Part shown: in pieces, positions 37,000 through 49,395 of the stretch | Numbering within the stretch: position 1 is the stretch's first letter | How the letters are laid out: every line of letters starts with the position of its first letter | Source: Emydura subglobosa | Lineage: Eukaryota; Chordata; Testudines; Chelidae | Direction of reading: 5' to 3' | Assembly: GCA_007922225.1 (NCBI GenBank) | Contig: ML679954.1 | Coordinates: 24,449,003 to 24,513,002 of the forward strand | DNA: 64,000 nt | Notes under the pieces: model-generated | What the model was told of the DNA's origin: nothing | Seen by the model: the letters and a program-made list of their open reading frames with translations, nothing else | Database searches by the model: none | Position numbers and translations under genes: made by a program

Positions 37000-39990
37000 T
37001 CCACCCCAGAAGCAGGATAAATACCCTAAGGAAGCAGAAGAGAGGTTAGCAAAAACTGTTCAGGGTCTAAATAGATCAAGGAGTTATAGTAGAACAACAA
37101 AGTAAAAATAATCCAGCTATTTGGCCTGTCCTGAAAGCAGATGGTAAAACCTGGAGGTTAATCATTGATTACAAGCCACTTAATAAAGTAACTCCAATGA
37201 CTGCTCTGGTAGTAGCTAAATACCCTGAAGTAATAGCATCTATAATGGGAGGAACTCAATGGTTTACAGTTTTGGATCTGACAAATGCATTCTTTGCCAT
37301 ACTTTACACCAAAGTTCTTGGTACAAATTTACGTTCACATTTTAAGGACTTCAGTTTGAATTCACAAGACCTCCACAGGGTTTTCACAATAGTCCTCCTA
37401 TATGTCATATGCATGTGATTAAAATGTGGAATGATATGCCTTATAAAGATAATATTATATCATATGTAGATGGCATATTGATTAGTACCAAAACACAAGA
37501 GGAAAATTTGGAAATATTGACTCAAGTCTTACAAAAAATAAAAGAGACTGGGTTTAAGGTTAGTTCAGGAAAAGCCCAGATATGTTTACAACAAGTACAT
37601 TATTTAGGAGTCACCTTAGGACAAGAAGGACAATCACCAGATAAACAAAGAATAGAACTACTACAGAAATTGCCAGCTGCCACAGATGTATCAACTTTAA
37701 GATCCTTTTTAGCAATGACTAATTTTTCAAGGGACTTTATTGAAAATTATGCAGAAAAAGCCTCCCCATTGTATAAACTGTTAAAGAAAAGGAACAAATG
37801 GGAATGGGGATTGGAGCAACAGGAAGCCTTAACCCAACTAAAACAAGCATTAGCACAAACCCAGTTTATCCAACAATAGGACAACTCTTTGTGCTTCAGT
37901 TAGCCACTACTAATACTGGAATGAGTGCAGTCCTTAGTCAGGATCCTGGCACAGGCCTACGACCAGTGGCTTATGCCTCTAAGACCCTCAATGGAGTAGA
38001 ACAAGGTTTTATTCCATGTGAAAAGGAGGTATTGGCATTGGTATGGGCTCTGCAACACTGGGAATATCTAGTAGGATTATCCCCAGTACTTTTAAAACAC
38101 CCATTCACCTGTAAAATATGTAAAAAATTAATGATGGTCACATATCTAGTCCTTGGTTAGCTAAATGGACTTTAGCTTTATTAAATAAAAATGTAAATAT
38201 GGAAAAAGTCCAAGCCTCATCTCCAGTTCCATATGGCCTCATAATTGAAGGGGAACAGCATGAGTATCCCCTATCAGAAATCTCTCTGGAAGGACCTATA
38301 TTGTTTCAGGGAGGAGCAATATTACAGGAAATCATGGAAAGAGTAAATTAAGTTTGGTTTGTGGATGGTTCGAGTTACCTTGAAGAGGGTCAGCCTTATA
38401 CCAGATATGCTGTAATTAGGATATCTGATGAAATGGTGTTGAAGGGACAATGTTTGCCACATTCAGCTCAAGCAGCTGATATTGTAGCTATAATTGTAAT
38501 ATTAGAGAATATCCCAATACATGAAACTGTGGCTATTTTCACAGTGCTGACTGGGTATTATGAGCCATAGTGAATTGGATGCCTCAATGGCAAAAGAGGG
38601 GAATGAAATAGGAAGATGATAAACACATTGCCCGTGCTGATCAATTGTTATATTTATGGGATCTAGCACAAAAAAGAGTACAACTGTTATTAATGGGAAA
38701 AGTAAAAGCCCATAAGAAAAATACTGAAGAAGCTCAGTGGAATAATAAGACAGATGAACAGGGTAAACAGGGAGCCAAGCAGAGGATAGTATGGCAGCCA
38801 CAGACACAATTCCAATCAGCCCCAATAGCCAACATAGAAAAAGAAAAGATAGAGCAAATTGATTTGGTGGCATTGCAAATAAGGGATCCTGAGATAAAGA
38901 AAGTAATATTGAAAGAAAATTTGATGGGAAAATTTGGCAAAATGAGGCAGGACTGGTGTTAGCTACTAAATCAGAGGATAATATGTCTGTATGGATAGTT
39001 CCAACAGAACTCAGATCTGAAATGATAGTCTTAGTTCATGATAATGGAAATTTAGGAGTAGATAAAACGCTTAATAGGGTTCAGATGACAGGATGATGGC
39101 CAAGTAGAGCAGATGTTGAGCAGTATGTAAATAATTGTTTACCTTGTGCAGCTAATAATGCAGATATTAAAATAGTGAAGGGACCTTTAGGACACCAAAG
39201 AATTGAGGGTCCTTGGTCCAGATTACAAATTGATTACATAGGGTCATTTGCAAAAACTGCAAAAGGGAATCAATATGTTTGATGATGACCCTTTTACTAA
39301 ATGGGTAGAAGCAATACCTATAAGAAACAATACTGCTTTAACTACTGTTAAAGTTTTAGTAGATCATGTAATATCAAGATGGGGTATCCCAAAGGAAATA
39401 GATTCAGACCAGGGGCCACACTTTACAGAGGAAATTACAAAAGGATTGTGTCAAGCATTTGGTATTAAGCAAAGGTTGCACATAGCTGGACATCCCCAAA
39501 GTTCAGGTCAAGTAGAAAGGACAAACAGAACACTAAAAACAGTTGTGAGAAAAAGTGGTAATTCAGCAGGGTAAAAATTGGGATAAAAAATTGCCTCTAA
39601 TATTAACGATTATTAGAGGAACAGTAGTATCACATGGAGTAACCCCATTAAAGGTCATGACTGGGTGAGACAGGAGATTGCCAGAACAGTGGTGGGTGAT
39701 TGGAACACCTCCAGATGGGTTGCAACCCAGACTGTTAACAGATCAATGGATGCAACAATTGTTAAAATCTATTGCTGAAATACATAAACAGGTGGCAATC
39801 ATACTGAAGGCAAATGTCCAGCAAAAGGATGAGAAATTGGGACCAATTTTACACCCACAGGAACGGCAAATAGGTGATCTGGTAATGTACAGACAAGTTA
39901 AAGAAAAGGGTCATGTACTTAGTCCAATATGGGTCGGACCAGTAAGAATAGTTAATAAAGCTAGTCCTAAAGTAATAACCCTAAAGTAAT
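37000..39990 (+). pseudogene. Endogenous retrovirus pol relic (RT, RNase H, integrase)
   Basis: A degenerate retroviral pol reads in order on the plus strand. RT: PEEAxE-type entry near 37030, WPVLKADGKTWRLIIDYKPL (37120 on), TVLDLTNAFFAI, and at 37463-37474 YVDG in place of the YVDD catalytic box. Thumb/connection: HYLGVTLGQEG and LRSFLAMTNFSRDFIENYAE (to about 37745), then LRPVAYASKTLNGVEQGF and VLALVWALQHWEYLV. RNase H: VWFVDGSSYLE (38352 on) to KVKAHKKNTEEAQWNNK (38702 on). Integrase: a zinc region with NCLPC (39132 on), LQIDYIG, KEIDSDQGPHFT, GHPQSSGQVERTNRTLK (D, D and E all visible) and a GPY-like WVGPVRIV before the stop at 39987-39989. At least five frame changes and several stops interrupt it. 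The GPY-like end and separate RNase H fit a gamma/epsilon-like (class I) or related ERV. gag, protease, LTRs and the 5' part of RT are missing. Confidence 0.9.
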
Positions 39991-40008
39991 TACTCTAAAG
40001 TAATAACC
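39967..40008 (+). repeat. 14-bp direct repeat, three copies
   Basis: Three adjacent copies of 14 bp: CTAAAGTAATAACC (39967), CTAAAGTAATTACT (39981), CTAAAGTAATAACC (39995). The first and third are identical, the second differs at two positions. The stop codon of the last readable pol frame falls inside the second copy. Confidence 0.95.
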
Positions 40009-40012
40009 CGCA

Positions 40013-41040
40013 AATAGAAATAAGGCTGGGAATGGTATTGTCAGTATACCCAAGCCAGCACAGGGCCTTGGGGCTCCCAGAGTTTTAGGGTAACAGAGCA
40101 AGACCATCTTTATAGTTCTTTTCTAACTTTAATTTGTATGAGGCACAGTATCACCACAAAAAAGTTTTAAGTGAAGAATCCAATTGAAACTTCAATGGGG
40201 ATTTTTAGGTAGCAGCAATCTAATTAACCAAATTAAATTTTGCCAGAACACTAGAATACTACGATTCTTAGGGAAAGTGTCATTGGATGTTTTATGAGCA
40301 CAAACAGTCAGGAGCTTGGTTTTACGTATTGTCTCCAAAGCATCACTTCTGAGTACATTTCTACTTAAGACTGTGCTGGGAAATTGATTTAAAAGAGATT
40401 TGGAGAAAGGAATGCTATTTACTCACCACTTCCTGCACACCTGGAATTCCTTTCATAAAAAATTCTCATCAGTTACTGTCCCAGATCAGCCCTGTTTAAT
40501 TGTGGGAACTGATGGGGTCATAGTACAATGAATGTTAAAAAAATTCCAATGTAAGCATTTTTTGCCACTTAAGTGAACAGTTACAGCATAATTTTAAACA
40601 ATTTCCTTCCTTAAGCTGCTGCCTTTTCCAAACTTCTTTGGTAGAAAGCACTGTAGAGTACATTGGTAAGAATCATTCTGACAATACTTGGCAGGATGGA
40701 ATTTACCCTTTGCTGTCTAGCAAAACCCCAACAGGAGGGCTCAAGTTTAATTGTTATTTAAAGGGAAATATGCAGAACATCAATAGAACCTGGAGGTAGT
40801 TTTTGCACTACCATTCTGGAGTCCTTGATTCAATACTTTGCCTTAATATCTTGCACCTTGGACTGGCAGGGACTGGGAATGTTTTATCTAAATGTAATTC
40901 CCTCTAGCTGAATAATATGCAAGATTTTGAGGTGGAGAGCAGTTTATATTAATACATGAAAGATCATCAAAGCTCAAAGAGGTATTTAAAGGATAAAAGA
41001 GGATGAAATAGTGAATAATAGAAAAGAGCATCCCATGAGA
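40013..41040. other. No gene resolved; possible 3' remainder of the ERV
   Basis: If the ERV continued, env and a 3' LTR would lie here. I read only scattered, non-diagnostic coding-like patches, such as one with an Asn-Arg-Thr glycosylation sequon near 40780, and no LTR termini. An env remnant is possible but not supported. Confidence 0.3.
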
Positions 41041-41044
41041 GAAG

Positions 41045-41335
41045 AAAGGTGGTCTTGTGGATAAGACACTGAATCCAGGAGAGTTAGATTCAATTTCTAG
41101 TTCTGCCACAGACTTCCTGGGTGACCTTCAGCAAAAGCATTTAATTTCTCTATGCCTCAGCTCCCCATGTTTAAAATGGGGATAATAACAATTACTTTTT
41201 CCCCATCTGTCTCTCATTTTTAGAGTATAAACTTTTCAAGGCTGGGATTGCATCTTACTATATGTATGTAGACTGGTCAGAACAATGAGGTGCCAGTCTC
41301 AATCGGGGCCTCTATCTGCTATGATTCCTGGCTCC
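41045..41335 (+). repeat. MIR-type SINE
   Basis: GTGGTCTTGTGGATAAGACA (box-A side), GTTAGATTCAATTTCTAGTT (box-B side), CTGCCACAGACTTCCTGGGT, GACCTTCAGCAAAAGC, CTATGCCTCAGCTCCCC, ATGTTTAAAATGGGGATAAT give the full MIR order from tRNA-like head to core. The 3' part (AAACTTTTCAAGGCTGGGAT, then GTGCCAGTCTCAATCGGGGC) matches the tail variant that I recall from amniote MIR relatives (CTTTGGGGCAGGGACTG ... GATCTCGGTTGGGGCCTCT). Confidence 0.85.
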
Positions 41336-42555
41336 AGAATCTAAAGTAAAGATGATGCAGAAGTGAAAAAATTGAACTTTCAGCTTAACTGTTTATTTTC
41401 TCCTTTAGTATATCACAATATATTGATCATCTGTCTTGCATTACCATTGTATGATCAGGTATTTAGAGGTAGGCTGTTCGCTTTGCTGCAGTAGCCATGA
41501 TGCAATCTGTTGATGCACAATGCAACAGCTCTGCCAGGGGTGTCACAGAAAGGTGAATTCATTCAAGCAGGCTTAGTGTATAAAGTGGCATAAAATATAT
41601 ATGCCCACCTGGTCAACACTGGAACCTAGAAGTGCCGAGTAGCAGCTGCCATTCTGATTAAGAGTGCTCATTAAAAGAATCCAGCTCCAGAAGTCATAAA
41701 TGGCTGGCATTATAACTATAATGGATCAGGAAGTGCCAAGAGTTAAGGACATAATGCCCAGACCATTGCAAGTATTTAAAACTTTTAATTCAGATAAGAC
41801 TGCTTCAAATGATATGTTCCACCTAAAAAAGTTTGTCATTCTATGGGCCCACCTGACCTCCCTTGCTGTGTAGGTGGTTTAGTGGCACTACATGTGCAAA
41901 AGCCAGATTTTTCCTTTCAGTTAATCAATCACAATGAAGGAAAGGTTATAAATATTGAAATAGAATTTTAATCTCACAAAACCTCACTACAGTTAGATAC
42001 ATAATGACGCACAGTACAACTGCTTGAAGATGAACTGAAAGAATCATGATTAAATCCCTCTGAAAGGAAATTTTTGTTGACCTTGGGAGCAATGACCTAT
42101 CTAGATTTTCTTGGGTTTTTTTCTAAATCACATAAAACTTTTCTATGATATCTTATTTTAAAAATGGGATAAGGCTTTGCACACTAGGGCAATAGAATAA
42201 AAAAAGAACTTCTTTTTGTAAGGAAAAAGCTGCCAGAAAGTCCAAAAAAATCTGGGATTACTTTGTTTAAATTTTGATGGTGCTCACTAACTTTGGGGAA
42301 GCCAACTGCTTTCATGTTATTATGACAACTGCATTTCAAAGTCAGTGGTTTTCTTTCAACATTTTTCAATTGCAGCCATGAATTACAGCATTTAATTAAC
42401 TTCAGAAATTAAAAATTTTCATTCTGTCTCATTAATCAATGAAGGTAGTGAGGAATACGACAAGATTTGAAGCATTTTGAAATCAATTAGATTTTTTTTT
42501 AACATGATATTAAATCTCACGTTGGCTTTCCACACCATCACTGATACCAGCCATT
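41336..42555. other. No gene seen
   Basis: AT-rich sequence with no recognised repeat or gene. The only open frames are about 60 codons. Confidence 0.45.
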
Positions 42556-42559
42556 TACA

Positions 42560-42905
42560 GGCCCCACTCATAAAATTATAGGGCTGGAAGGGACCTCAAG
42601 AGATTATCTAGTCCAGCCTGCTGTGTTGAGGCAAGAACTGGTGTACTTAAACCATCCCTGACAGGTGTTTGTCTAACCTGTTCTTAAAAAAAAATCACAT
42701 GATGGGATTCCACAACCTTCTTTGGAAGCCTATTCCAGTGATCAACTACTCTTCATTAGAAAGGTTTTCCTGATATCCAAACTAAATCTCCCTTGCTGCA
42801 GATTAAGCCCATTACTTCCTGTCCTACATTCAGTGGACATTGAGAACAATTGATCATTACCCCCTTGATAAGAGGCTTTAACACTATTTAAGTCACTAAG
42901 AGACA
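42560..42905 (-). repeat. CR1 LINE 3' end, reverse orientation
   Basis: On the plus strand it reads as the reverse complement of a CR1 3' end: AAATTATAGGGCTGGAAGGG, ACCTCAAGAGATTATCTAGT, CCAGCCTGCTG, CATCCCTGACAGGTGTTTGT, CTAACCTGTTCTTAAAA, CACAACCTTCTTTGGAAGCC, TATTCCAGTG, TTTTCCTGATATCCAAACT, AAATCTCCCTTGCTGCAG, TTAAGCCCATTACTTCCTGT. These are the well-known CR1 ORF2 C-terminus/3' UTR landmarks. The copy is 5'-truncated and diverged. Confidence 0.93.
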
Positions 42906-43860
42906 TCAGAAGTTAAGCCAAATTAATATCCCAGAACCAAAACAGCTCTGTATTTTGGGAAAGGTGTTCTGAAGGTCTGAACTTTATAGCTTGGACTCAT
43001 CTCTAGGTGACACATTTCCTGCTACTTCAGAGTAAAGGTGAGTGTCGAAGGAGGAGAAACACTACACAGAAGAAGCAGAACACTAGACACAGCCTGAACA
43101 AGCACCAGGAACAAGATTCTGAGAAAATCTTAGCAAAAGCTAGAGCTTGGACTGATTGCTGAATGAAAGGGACTTGGAACCGTGAGCAAAGAAACTGCCT
43201 CCTGTTGAGTCTTCTGGCTGTGTTCAGAAAACAGGCAAGCAGTTGAGAGCTGAAGAATAAAGAGCATGTTGGTAGTTTACATCTTAAGTTGTAAGTGAAG
43301 GTATGAAAATCTAGTGATAAGGAGTAACTGGAATGGAACACACTGGACACTATTAGTGAGCTTTTAACCTAAAAATTTAAGATTCCCTCATGTTTCAGGC
43401 AGTCACATGACTCCAACTCATTTTGATCTCAGAAGTTATCATGAAGGAGCCTGAAAGTTTGACACACACACACACACAAAATCTATGTCTGAAATTGGCC
43501 ACCTTTATCAGCTTCAATACTTTGAACCTGACTGAATGATTTATTGTCATAATGGTACTGAAAAGTTAATTATCTGAATCCTTCTGGATTTGATTAGAGT
43601 TTTCATTATTTTTTTGCTTCCCAATTTGTAAACTTGATGGTTTTGCTCACTGTACTGTATTTCAAATTATCAGAAAACAAACCCTCCAAATCTTTCTAAT
43701 ACTGTTCTTTCCTAGTTTGAAAACATTTCATTTATAGGCACTCTTTCCAATTTTTCAAACAACTTTATGTCCATTGTGATGTTGCATGACACTTTAAGCA
43801 TTACCCACTCTGCTGTAGGCTTTTGTCATGTAATCTCTAGATATCTGAAATAGATTCTGG
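42906..43860. other. No gene seen; (AC)n microsatellite
   Basis: An (AC)n tract lies at 43462-43478. A 107-codon open frame on the minus strand (43027-43350) is Phe/Leu/Ser-rich, as expected from its A-rich complement, and shows no domain. Confidence 0.45.
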
Positions 43861-43867
43861 ATAACAT

Positions 43868-44015
43868 TTTCAAAAGCAACTAAGTGACTCAGGCATTTTT
43901 GAAAATCATACCTTTAGGTGCCTAAATAATTTTACAAATCTGGGCCTTAAGTGCCTAAATCACTTTTGAAAATGAGATTTAGGCTCCTGAGTGGCTTAGG
44001 CACATTTGAAATCTT
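43868..44015. repeat. Palindromic interspersed repeat (TTTTCAAAAG...TAGGC family)
   Basis: TTTTCAAAAGCAACTAAGTG ... TTTTTGAAAATCATACCTTT ... AGGTGCCTAAATAATTTTAC ... TTAAGTGCCTAAATCACTTT ... GAAAATGAGATTTAGGCTCC ... GAGTGGCTTAGGCACATTTG contains the word TGCCTAA or its complement repeatedly in both directions. It corresponds to a dispersed turtle/crocodilian palindrome. A shorter copy lies at 62739-62840. Confidence 0.6.
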
Positions 44016-44396
44016 TACCGAAGAACTCCACTCCATTCTTCATTCCCAAAGAATTCCAAAGTCTTTCATGAAACCATGCCACATTTACTTTACTGCATGA
44101 TCTGTGATTTGATCCCTTAAGCTAGTTTTCTAGATTTACTTAGCAGTTGCTGTGGAATTATTGGATTTGTAGATTCACTGTTTTTCCCCTCTAAAATCTT
44201 GGTTTAAATGGTAACCCTATATCAGAAATTTTGCAGTTTTTTGAGAACTTTAGTTTACGAAAATATCTAAAGATTCTCAGATTTCAATGTCCTTTAGTTA
44301 TTAAACTTCCTTAAAGTATATTATGTATGCTGTTCTCTGCACCCTTTATAAGTCGTCAGATTTTTCTTATGGAAGACAATTTAGAAACCTTTTTCA

Positions 44397-44690
44397 CTAT
44401 GTGTATTTTAATGCTTCCATTTCCGTGTTTCAGGTTGCTTCTATTAAAGAGGACCAGCATTTTCTTGAGTATTTGTAGACAGTATTTATACTTAAAACTT
44501 CTTCCTGTTGTTTAGAAATGGCTTGTGCTATTTGGCAATATGTTATTTTTCAGCCTTTGCAGCTTTTTAATATTCTGCCTTACCCTGCTGTTCTATGCTT
44601 TGCATCTTTTAAATGTTGCATTTTAATGGTTCTTATCTCTTCTTCTAACCACATAAGTTTTTGTTTTTCATACCTTTTTATTGAAATAAA
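44397..44690 (-). pseudogene. Coiled-coil-like coding remnant, unidentified
   Basis: One minus-strand frame over about 97 codons gives charged, helix-like sequence, for example YEKQKLMWLEEEIRTIKMQ, then ISKQQEEVLSINTVYKYSRK and SSLIEAT, with three internal stops and a double stop at 44394-44399. The pattern resembles a decayed coiled-coil protein more than random AT-rich DNA, though AT-rich sequence naturally yields Lys/Glu/Ile. I recognise no gene. Similar but weaker patches may extend on both sides. Confidence 0.25.
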
Positions 44691-44715
44691 TGTGAATTTT
44701 CTCCTTTCCACCTAG

Positions 44716-47700
44716 TCCTTAAATAATAATCTGTAACATTCCACTGTAAACAGCAGATGGTTCTAATCGGTTTTTCTTCCATTCATCCTTTATTCCCTCA
44801 AAGTGTGCCTTTTAAGACCAGTACTTTTGCTGCTATACATTTCATAATACCCTCAAGGTATATTTCAGATCTGATGAAACCATTATCACTGGGTCCCAGA
44901 TGTTCAGTGTTTTTCTCTTCCACTTATAATACTTAGGGTCTTATGTCTTAGAACTAATTCTGAGATAGTCTTTGATCTCGCTTTTTTGCTTCCAACATTA
45001 TGTGAGAAGGACACAATACTAAACTGTTTTCGGAAATATTCATGCATCCCTAGTAATTGTTTTTTAAAAAGGCATTACAATTTGGGGCCCCGATAGGCAG
45101 AAACCAACAACAGCTGCTCTCCCTGTGCATCACCACAAACTCTGAAGCCAATGGGACTGACTAAGTGCTTAAAGCTATGCATATGTTTAAGTACCTCCTT
45201 GAGATGAGGCTTTTGCTTTTAATCATTTTGGAAAAAATGTACAGAAGAATATATATGACAATCCCATCAGATGTCTTCTTTAAGTATTGAAGTATCCTTC
45301 AGAGCACCCCACAGCTCTAGGAGAACCTGAGCACAGTTTCTAGTGATGAAAAAAATTTTTTTGCATAGTGTATAAATAAAGATTTCTATAAAGTAAATAG
45401 AATAGCTATGGATAAGGAAACCAATAGCTAAGGTAATGTAACCAGCCTGAGCACCAACTCATTGATTTGCTAAGTAAAGACTGATCTAGTCACGTTGTAG
45501 AAAGCCTTCTTTCCAAAATGTATTGATAGTACCAGTCTCCACAATACAAATACAGAAGCTGACATGGGCAAATGATGCTTAATGAGGCTCCATTCATCTC
45601 CAAGGCTCACAGGTCATTATGACGTACATTTGCCATGGCCATCACTTTCTCTTCCAATGTTTGCCTATAGTATTTATAGTGAATTTTGAGAGTCAGTGTT
45701 CCATACAAGATTTAATCATTTTATTTCCGTAACACTAAATGTTCATTGCATAAAGCTATGTCTTAGCACGAGAAGAGCAGAAATGGGTTATGCCTGTTTT
45801 CAACCAGAAAGGAAGTTTGTATCTCCTGAGACAATGTAACTTCAGTTAAAATTTTGCTGGGAAACATCCTTAAGTGACTCAATTAATCTCACCTGAGTGT
45901 TCAGAGAAGGATGACAAATATGTGCTAATTTTTGCCCAGTCTTAGAGTTTTTTAAATCTGGCTCACCTTGCCAGCCTTTTTAACATCACTAAACTCTGGG
46001 TTGATTTACTATTTATAATCGTATAAGCTGTATTAATATGGAAGCGCACACAGTGAAAGCCATTGGGAGAACTTTTCTGGGTCATAATTGGACCCCTTGT
46101 ATTGCAAACAAAATATGTCTTCTTTTTGGACAAGAATCTTAGTAAAGATAGCTAAATAGTTGTTTCTGTGACATAGTGATTTCCCCTGTGCATTTCTGTT
46201 TGCTATGCTGGTCTTTACCTTAGCAAGATATGTCTACTGCTTTTGCCTTTAAGAAAAAAACAATAAACATCATTTAAAATAATAATTTAGAAAACAGAAG
46301 AGAATTCTCACAACTACTTATGTTATAAAAAGAAACCTATATTTAATACTTACTGTGACAGTGGAATAAAGAATCAGCTATGTTCAGTGATTAAAGACAA
46401 TCTACTGAGTTTTCCTGTCAAGAAGTTATAATCTTGACTGACAGTTTAGTTAGGCAGTCGGTTCTTAAAGGCACAAAAATAATTTCTTAGTAGTTGCCAA
46501 CAAATACGGTTTCTCAGTCTAGACTCTAGAGGCTGCAGACAGGTGTCGGCCAAGGGACACAACTTCTTTGCCCTCCCCATAATGCTAAATCTTGGCTAGA
46601 TGGGTAGGAAATCCCAGGCGAAAGTTTGAGTGTCCCTGGCTGAGAAAACAATCTGCAAGAGATAATTTCAACTAAGTAGCTAGAGTGTCAATATTTAATA
46701 CTTTTAACTACTATCTTTTACAATAACAACCATCTGTTTAGGTGGGATTTAATTTAGTGTAAATAAAAAATAACCTTTCAAATTACTGAGCATCTTGTTT
46801 TGATGGACAATTGTATAAACAAAACTTAATAGTACAAACATGCTTTAATCATATATTCAGCTTTAACTGTCTCTGATTTATTCAATCAACCATCTGGAAA
46901 GCTTTATTTGTCTCTAACTTATTCAGAGAGAGTTCTGTAGGAGTAGCTAATATACTTGCTCAGGGACTAGATTTTTGCAAATAAGGCTCAATACGAAACT
47001 CAGTGAAGTCATTGGGAGTATCTTCATTAATTTCAAAAAGGAATTGGATTAGGCCCATAGAGTACTTTGGTACAGTTTAGCACTTTTAAAGTTAATTGAA
47101 TTAGTCCATTTCGCAGCCCCCACCTCCTTCCCCCCAACTCTTTCTGTTAGGCTTCTAGTTGATCATCTCTTTTTTACTTACTTTGTTTTCAAGGCAGAAT
47201 TTATAATTACTATTCTTCCAAATCTTCCTGCAGAGTACCATAGGTTTAAATGAAGTCATTTACCTGGCAACATCAACAACATACATCTCTCATTTCCAAC
47301 TTCAGTATCAGTAATTGGTGTTATGAATATGATTTCAAGTAAGTGCATTTACACCAGTCTGCTAAACATTAACTTTGTGGGAGTGAATTGAATACTTGTG
47401 GATGAGGTAGTACTGATGTCTCAAATTTATTTCATAGCATACCTATCACTCCTAGCTACGTTCAGCTAAGCATTTCTCCTGGAGACGTTTCCTGCTACCA
47501 CATAACTTACTAAAAGTGAATTTTTTTAAAAAAAGTAGATACACAATATGACATTGTTTCTCAAAGGCTGAGCATTTTTTCTGATAAGAGTGTATTTTTA
47601 TGGTAGGTATTTCTAGTGTGGCTATTGCTTTGGCTTCCATTCCATTCCATCTGTAATGGCTTTTGGGCCAATTTCTTAACTGGTGTAAATTCACATAGCT

Positions 47701-49390
47701 CCATTTAGTTAGTAGGCAACACTGTCCTATGCAAGCTAAGGACCTGGTCACAAGTCTATGCGACTTGTTCCTTGAGTAGACTCTTGTATCTGTTGCACTT
47801 TTGTAAATCACTCATATTATGAATAGTTAGTGTATTCAGCCTGAATTTCTCACAGTTCAAGCCCTCTAGTTATTCTAATAGCTCTTGTAAATTCATCTAA
47901 TTTCTTAAAGCTTTTCTCTTTAGTTGCTCACATGTGCATGACACTATCATTTTTGTTTAAATTTTAAAACCCAGAGGCCAAACTCTGTCTTGACTTGCAC
48001 CGCACTGATTTCATTGTGGATACATAGGTCATACAACAGAGCAGAGTTTGGTCCTACATTGTTAAAAGTGACTTGAACCTGCCTGTTCATTCAGGGCCTG
48101 ATTCTCCACTCGTTTAAATGAGCAGAGTCAAGGTCCCAGTCTTGAAACATGGACAAATGTGCTTTATTTCTTTATGCCATGCAGTTGTAATTTTAAGTTT
48201 TAACATATATCTTTGTGGGGCAAAGTATTTAGAACCAGTGCTGCTTTGTACTTGTAATATGTCTCTATCCTTAAATGACACACGGGATTCTAGCCAGTAC
48301 ATTATGAGCCCTTTTTTCTGATCTCCTGGAAAGAGATTCTCACCCACTCTAGCCTGATAAAATGACTAGAACAGCATGAAGTGTCCCTATAAACAAATGG
48401 AACAGGAATTGAGGTAGGCCATTGCCAGCTGTCTTCACAAACCCTGGTATAAGGGGGCATCTGAAGGACAGAGCTGCAAGTGGGAGGAGTAGGTCGCGAG
48501 CAGGGCTGCTGCACATAGCAGTAGAGCTTCTGGGCAGGGCTGCTGCCCCTAAGCCGGCGGAGACAGATTGCTGTAATGTAGATAGCAGTTGACTTCAATG
48601 CACTTTGGCTCAGGACCCTCTGCCACTCTTCATTGTGTAGTGTCCCCTGCTTTCTTCCCATATTCTCCTCTGATTGTTTTGTCTTGTCTTGTCTTGTCTT
48701 TGGTTTTGCTTCTTTCACATGGAAAGTTACCCTGCATCTTAAATGAACTTTCTAGAAGGATTTTTGCCCCCATTACATACATTCTCTCATTCCAGCAGAC
48801 AAATACTTAGGGCTAGATTGTGACTGTGACTGAGCAGGTGGGCAGAGAGAGAGGGAGAGAAAGAGAGAGCTCACAAGCAAGCAAGGAATCTTCTCCACTG
48901 ACACATTATACCACCCTATTTCATCTTCTCTTTCAGTATCATTTTCACCTACTATTGGATTCTCGCCCTTCCTTTCCCATTAGTTTTCTACAGGACAAAC
49001 CTGTTTGCACTTCTCAGTGCCAGTAGAGAGCATTTTGGTTTTGTGCTAAGCAAAATGCCAGTCACATTCTTTCATCATTCTGTTGCCTTTGGATGTTAGT
49101 GCCAAATCTAGAGAAATTGTGATTTCTGTATTCTGTTATTAGTTATGTGCAATTAACAGCACAATGCACAAGTAACATTAAGCAGCGGACCTAAGCAATA
49201 AGCATGTTGTTATCAAATACAGGTTATGCACAAGGGTTCATCTTTGCCCCAGAGTATTCACTTGAAATGTGTAGTAGGGGGTAAAAGATCTCTCTCTGTT
49301 AATTTAACTTAGAGTCGAATGAATCAATCGATTTATCTAATGTTCGAGAACACAGACTTCTCTCCTCTAAATGGACTCTCTCATATAGGG
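44716..49390. other. No gene seen; repeat remnants and simple repeats
   Basis: At 45075-45213 there is a decayed palindromic repeat (AGCCAATGGGACTGACTAAG, then GTGCTTAAAGCTATGCATAT). At 46985-47060 and 48094-48105 there are single ends of similar elements (GGATTAGGCCCATA, GGGCCTGATTCT). Simple repeats: (GTCTT)4 at 48681-48700 and a GA-rich tract at 48844-48869. Open frames of 119 codons (47452-47811, minus) and 138 codons (48302-48718, minus) have no motif. Confidence 0.45.
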
Positions 49391-49395
49391 ACAGT

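Noticed and set aside
38502..38940. Minus-strand frames of 123 and 68 codons
   Set aside because: They are antisense shadows of the RNase H/integrase part of the ERV pol relic.
48302..48718. 138-codon minus-strand frame
   Set aside because: Its N-terminal part is the translated (GTCTT)n simple repeat (Lys/Thr/Gln/Asp-rich) and the remainder has no motif.
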